DNA from: Methylobacterium radiotolerans JCM 2831
GTDB lineage: Bacteria; Pseudomonadota; Alphaproteobacteria; Rhizobiales; Beijerinckiaceae
DNA: 64,000 nucleotides
Direction: 5' to 3'
Assembly: GCF_000019725.1 (NCBI RefSeq)
Contig: NC_010505.1
Location: 3,891,001 to 3,955,000, forward strand
Shown here piece by piece: positions 63,049 through 64,000 of this stretch. Under the pieces are notes generated by a model, which was not told the DNA's origin, ran no database searches, and worked only from the letters and a program-made list of their open reading frames with translations. Both the position numbers and the translations under genes were made by a program. The first letter of the stretch is position 1. Each line of letters starts with the position of its first letter.

Positions 63049-63172
63049 GGCGGGCCTCGTCAGGGGCCGCGCGGCAAACCGCGCCGGTTCCGCGCGGTTG
63101 CGGCCCGGGCCGATCCCGCCGATATCCGGGGCCGGCGCACCGGGCGCCGCGCACGCGAAAGCCGCGAGAGAG
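63049..63172. other. Gap between the smr and mutM genes
   Basis: 124 bp with no gene or clear terminator. It should contain the mutM promoter; I could not identify its elements. Confidence 0.4.
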
Positions 63173-64000
63173 ATGCCGGAGCTTCCCGAGGTCGAGACCG
63201 TGCGGCGGGGATTGGCGCCCGCCCTGGTCGGCGCGCGCTTCAGCCGCGTCACCCTGCGCCGGGCCAACCTGCGCTTCCCCTTCCCCGAGCGCTTCGCCGC
63301 CCGCCTCGAGGGCCGGACCGTCACGGGCCTCGCGCGCCGGGCGAAGTACCTCACCGCCGCGCTCGATTCCGGCGAGACGCTGGTCATGCATCTCGGCATG
63401 AGCGGCCGCTTCGACGTGGCCCTGCCCGACGGCAGCAACCTGTCGCCGGGGGATTTCTACCTCGAGGGCGCCCAGGGCACGCCCAAGCACGACCACGTGG
63501 TGATGGCGATGAGCACCGGCGCCACGGTGACCTACAACGACGCCCGCCGCTTCGGCTTCATGGATCTGGTCCCGAGCGCGGAGCTCGCGGCCTGCCGCCA
63601 CTTCGCCCGGATGGGCGTGGAACCCCTCGACGGACTGACCGGGGCGGTGATCGCGCGGCTCTTCCGGCACAAGATCGCGCCGCTGAAGGCCGCCCTGCTC
63701 GACCAGCGCCTGATCGCGGGCCTCGGCAACATCTACGTGTGCGAGGCGCTGCACCGGGCGCGCCTGCATCCGGAGGCCCCGGCCGGGAGCCTCGCCCGGC
63801 CGGACGGGCGCCCGACGCCCGAGGCCAACGCCCTGGCCAAGGCGATCGTGCAGGTCCTCGAGGAGGCCGTGAAGGCCGGCGGCTCGACCCTGCGCGACTA
63901 CGCCCACACGGACGGCAGCGCGGGCGCCTTCCAGCACGCCTTCCGGGTCTACGACCGGGTCGGCCTGCCCTGCAGCCGGCCGGGATGCGCCGGCGCGATC
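63173..64000 (+). CDS. mutM: Formamidopyrimidine-DNA glycosylase (5' part, cut by window end)
   Basis: Base-excision repair enzyme removing 8-oxoguanine and formamidopyrimidines. [20 protein letters not shown] is the invariant N-terminus with catalytic Pro2 and Glu3. The conserved [12 protein letters not shown] and [28 protein letters not shown] (helix-two-turn-helix) follow. The C-terminal zinc finger has begun (CSRPGC) at the window edge. At least 276 residues are present, so little is missing. The ATG is preceded by CGAGAGAG. Confidence 0.96.
   Translation, partial: MPELPEVETVRRGLAPALVGARFSRVTLRRANLRFPFPERFAARLEGRTVTGLARRAKYLTAALDSGETLVMHLGMSGRFDVALPDGSNLSPGDFYLEGAQGTPKHDHVVMAMSTGATVTYNDARRFGFMDLVPSAELAACRHFARMGVEPLDGLTGAVIARLFRHKIAPLKAALLDQRLIAGLGNIYVCEALHRARLHPEAPAGSLARPDGRPTPEANALAKAIVQVLEEAVKAGGSTLRDYAHTDGSAGAFQHAFRVYDRVGLPCSRPGCAGAI

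Noticed and set aside
1..64000. Search for tRNA/rRNA genes, CRISPR arrays and insertion sequences
   Set aside because: No tRNA T-arm with matching acceptor stem, no regularly spaced direct repeats and no transposase motifs were noticed by eye. A tool such as tRNAscan could still find a missed short gene.

Overview
The window is high-GC (roughly 70%) alphaproteobacterial chromosome. The serine-cycle cluster at 1.2-11.8 kb (malyl-CoA lyase, PEP carboxylase, malate thiokinase, methenyl-H4F cyclohydrolase, MtdA, hydroxypyruvate reductase, serine-glyoxylate aminotransferase), in the order known from Methylobacterium/Methylorubrum, points to a Methylobacterium-type facultative methylotroph. Housekeeping genes on the right (cobS/cobT, rpmB, fdxA, carD, an rpoH-type sigma factor, secB, mltA, mutM) fit Rhizobiales. 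No prophage, insertion sequence, CRISPR array, tRNA or rRNA was seen.

Layout. 0-1 kb: end of an unknown gene and a GT2 glycosyltransferase. 1.2-11.8 kb, all minus strand: sgaA-hprA-mtdA-fchA, then a 433-bp gap, then mtkA-mtkB-ppc-mclA. Both blocks are preceded by an AT-rich region carrying the same dyad (TTGCGaCGCAA type) and the same AAATTTTTTG block, which suggests co-regulation of two transcription units. 12.3-14.9 kb, plus strand: metallophosphoesterase, glycosyltransferase, RNase HII. 14.9-19.6 kb: a chemoreceptor, an unusually AT-rich 270-bp island, a PA0069-type radical SAM protein and a small GT2-like protein. 19.7-24.7 kb: amino-acid permease, moaB, a zeta-class GST/maleylacetoacetate isomerase, NDH-2 and an EthD pair. 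24.7-30.5 kb, minus strand: a large hybrid histidine kinase, an O-antigen-ligase-like membrane protein and a COG0523 GTPase with a Zur-like dyad upstream. 30.8-37.0 kb: a three-gene heavy-metal-type RND efflux operon. 37-41.2 kb, minus strand: an isolated hook/rod-type flagellar protein and an overlapping exonuclease-ligase-YjbQ set. 41.3-48.3 kb: methyltransferase, DUF1275 protein, ArfB, BolA, a J-domain protein and cobS-[DUF29]-cobT. 48.7-57.8 kb: rpmB, DUF3108, DUF1330, a secreted peptide, a Suv3-like helicase, an S4 protein, fdxA, carD and an rpoH-like gene. 57.9-64 kb: an MFS transporter, a tautomerase pseudogene, secB, a Tim44-like gene, mltA, smr and the 5' part of mutM.

How the genes work together. 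The serine-cycle enzymes take C1 units from methylene/methenyl-H4F and glyoxylate through hydroxypyruvate, PEP, oxaloacetate and malate to malyl-CoA, which is cleaved to acetyl-CoA and glyoxylate. Glycerate kinase, serine hydroxymethyltransferase and enolase, also needed, are not in the window. CobS and CobT are two subunits of the aerobic cobaltochelatase of B12 synthesis. The RpoH-like sigma gene follows a GGAAC-N17-CGTT promoter, tying it to the EcfG general stress response.

The most useful leads are the shared dyad in front of both serine-cycle units, the EcfG-type promoter before the rpoH-like gene, a helicase gene without a standard start codon upstream of its Walker A motif, a DUF29 gene wedged between cobS and cobT, several families of large palindromic intergenic repeats, and a decayed tautomerase gene. 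I saw no clear candidate for an entirely new multi-gene system.
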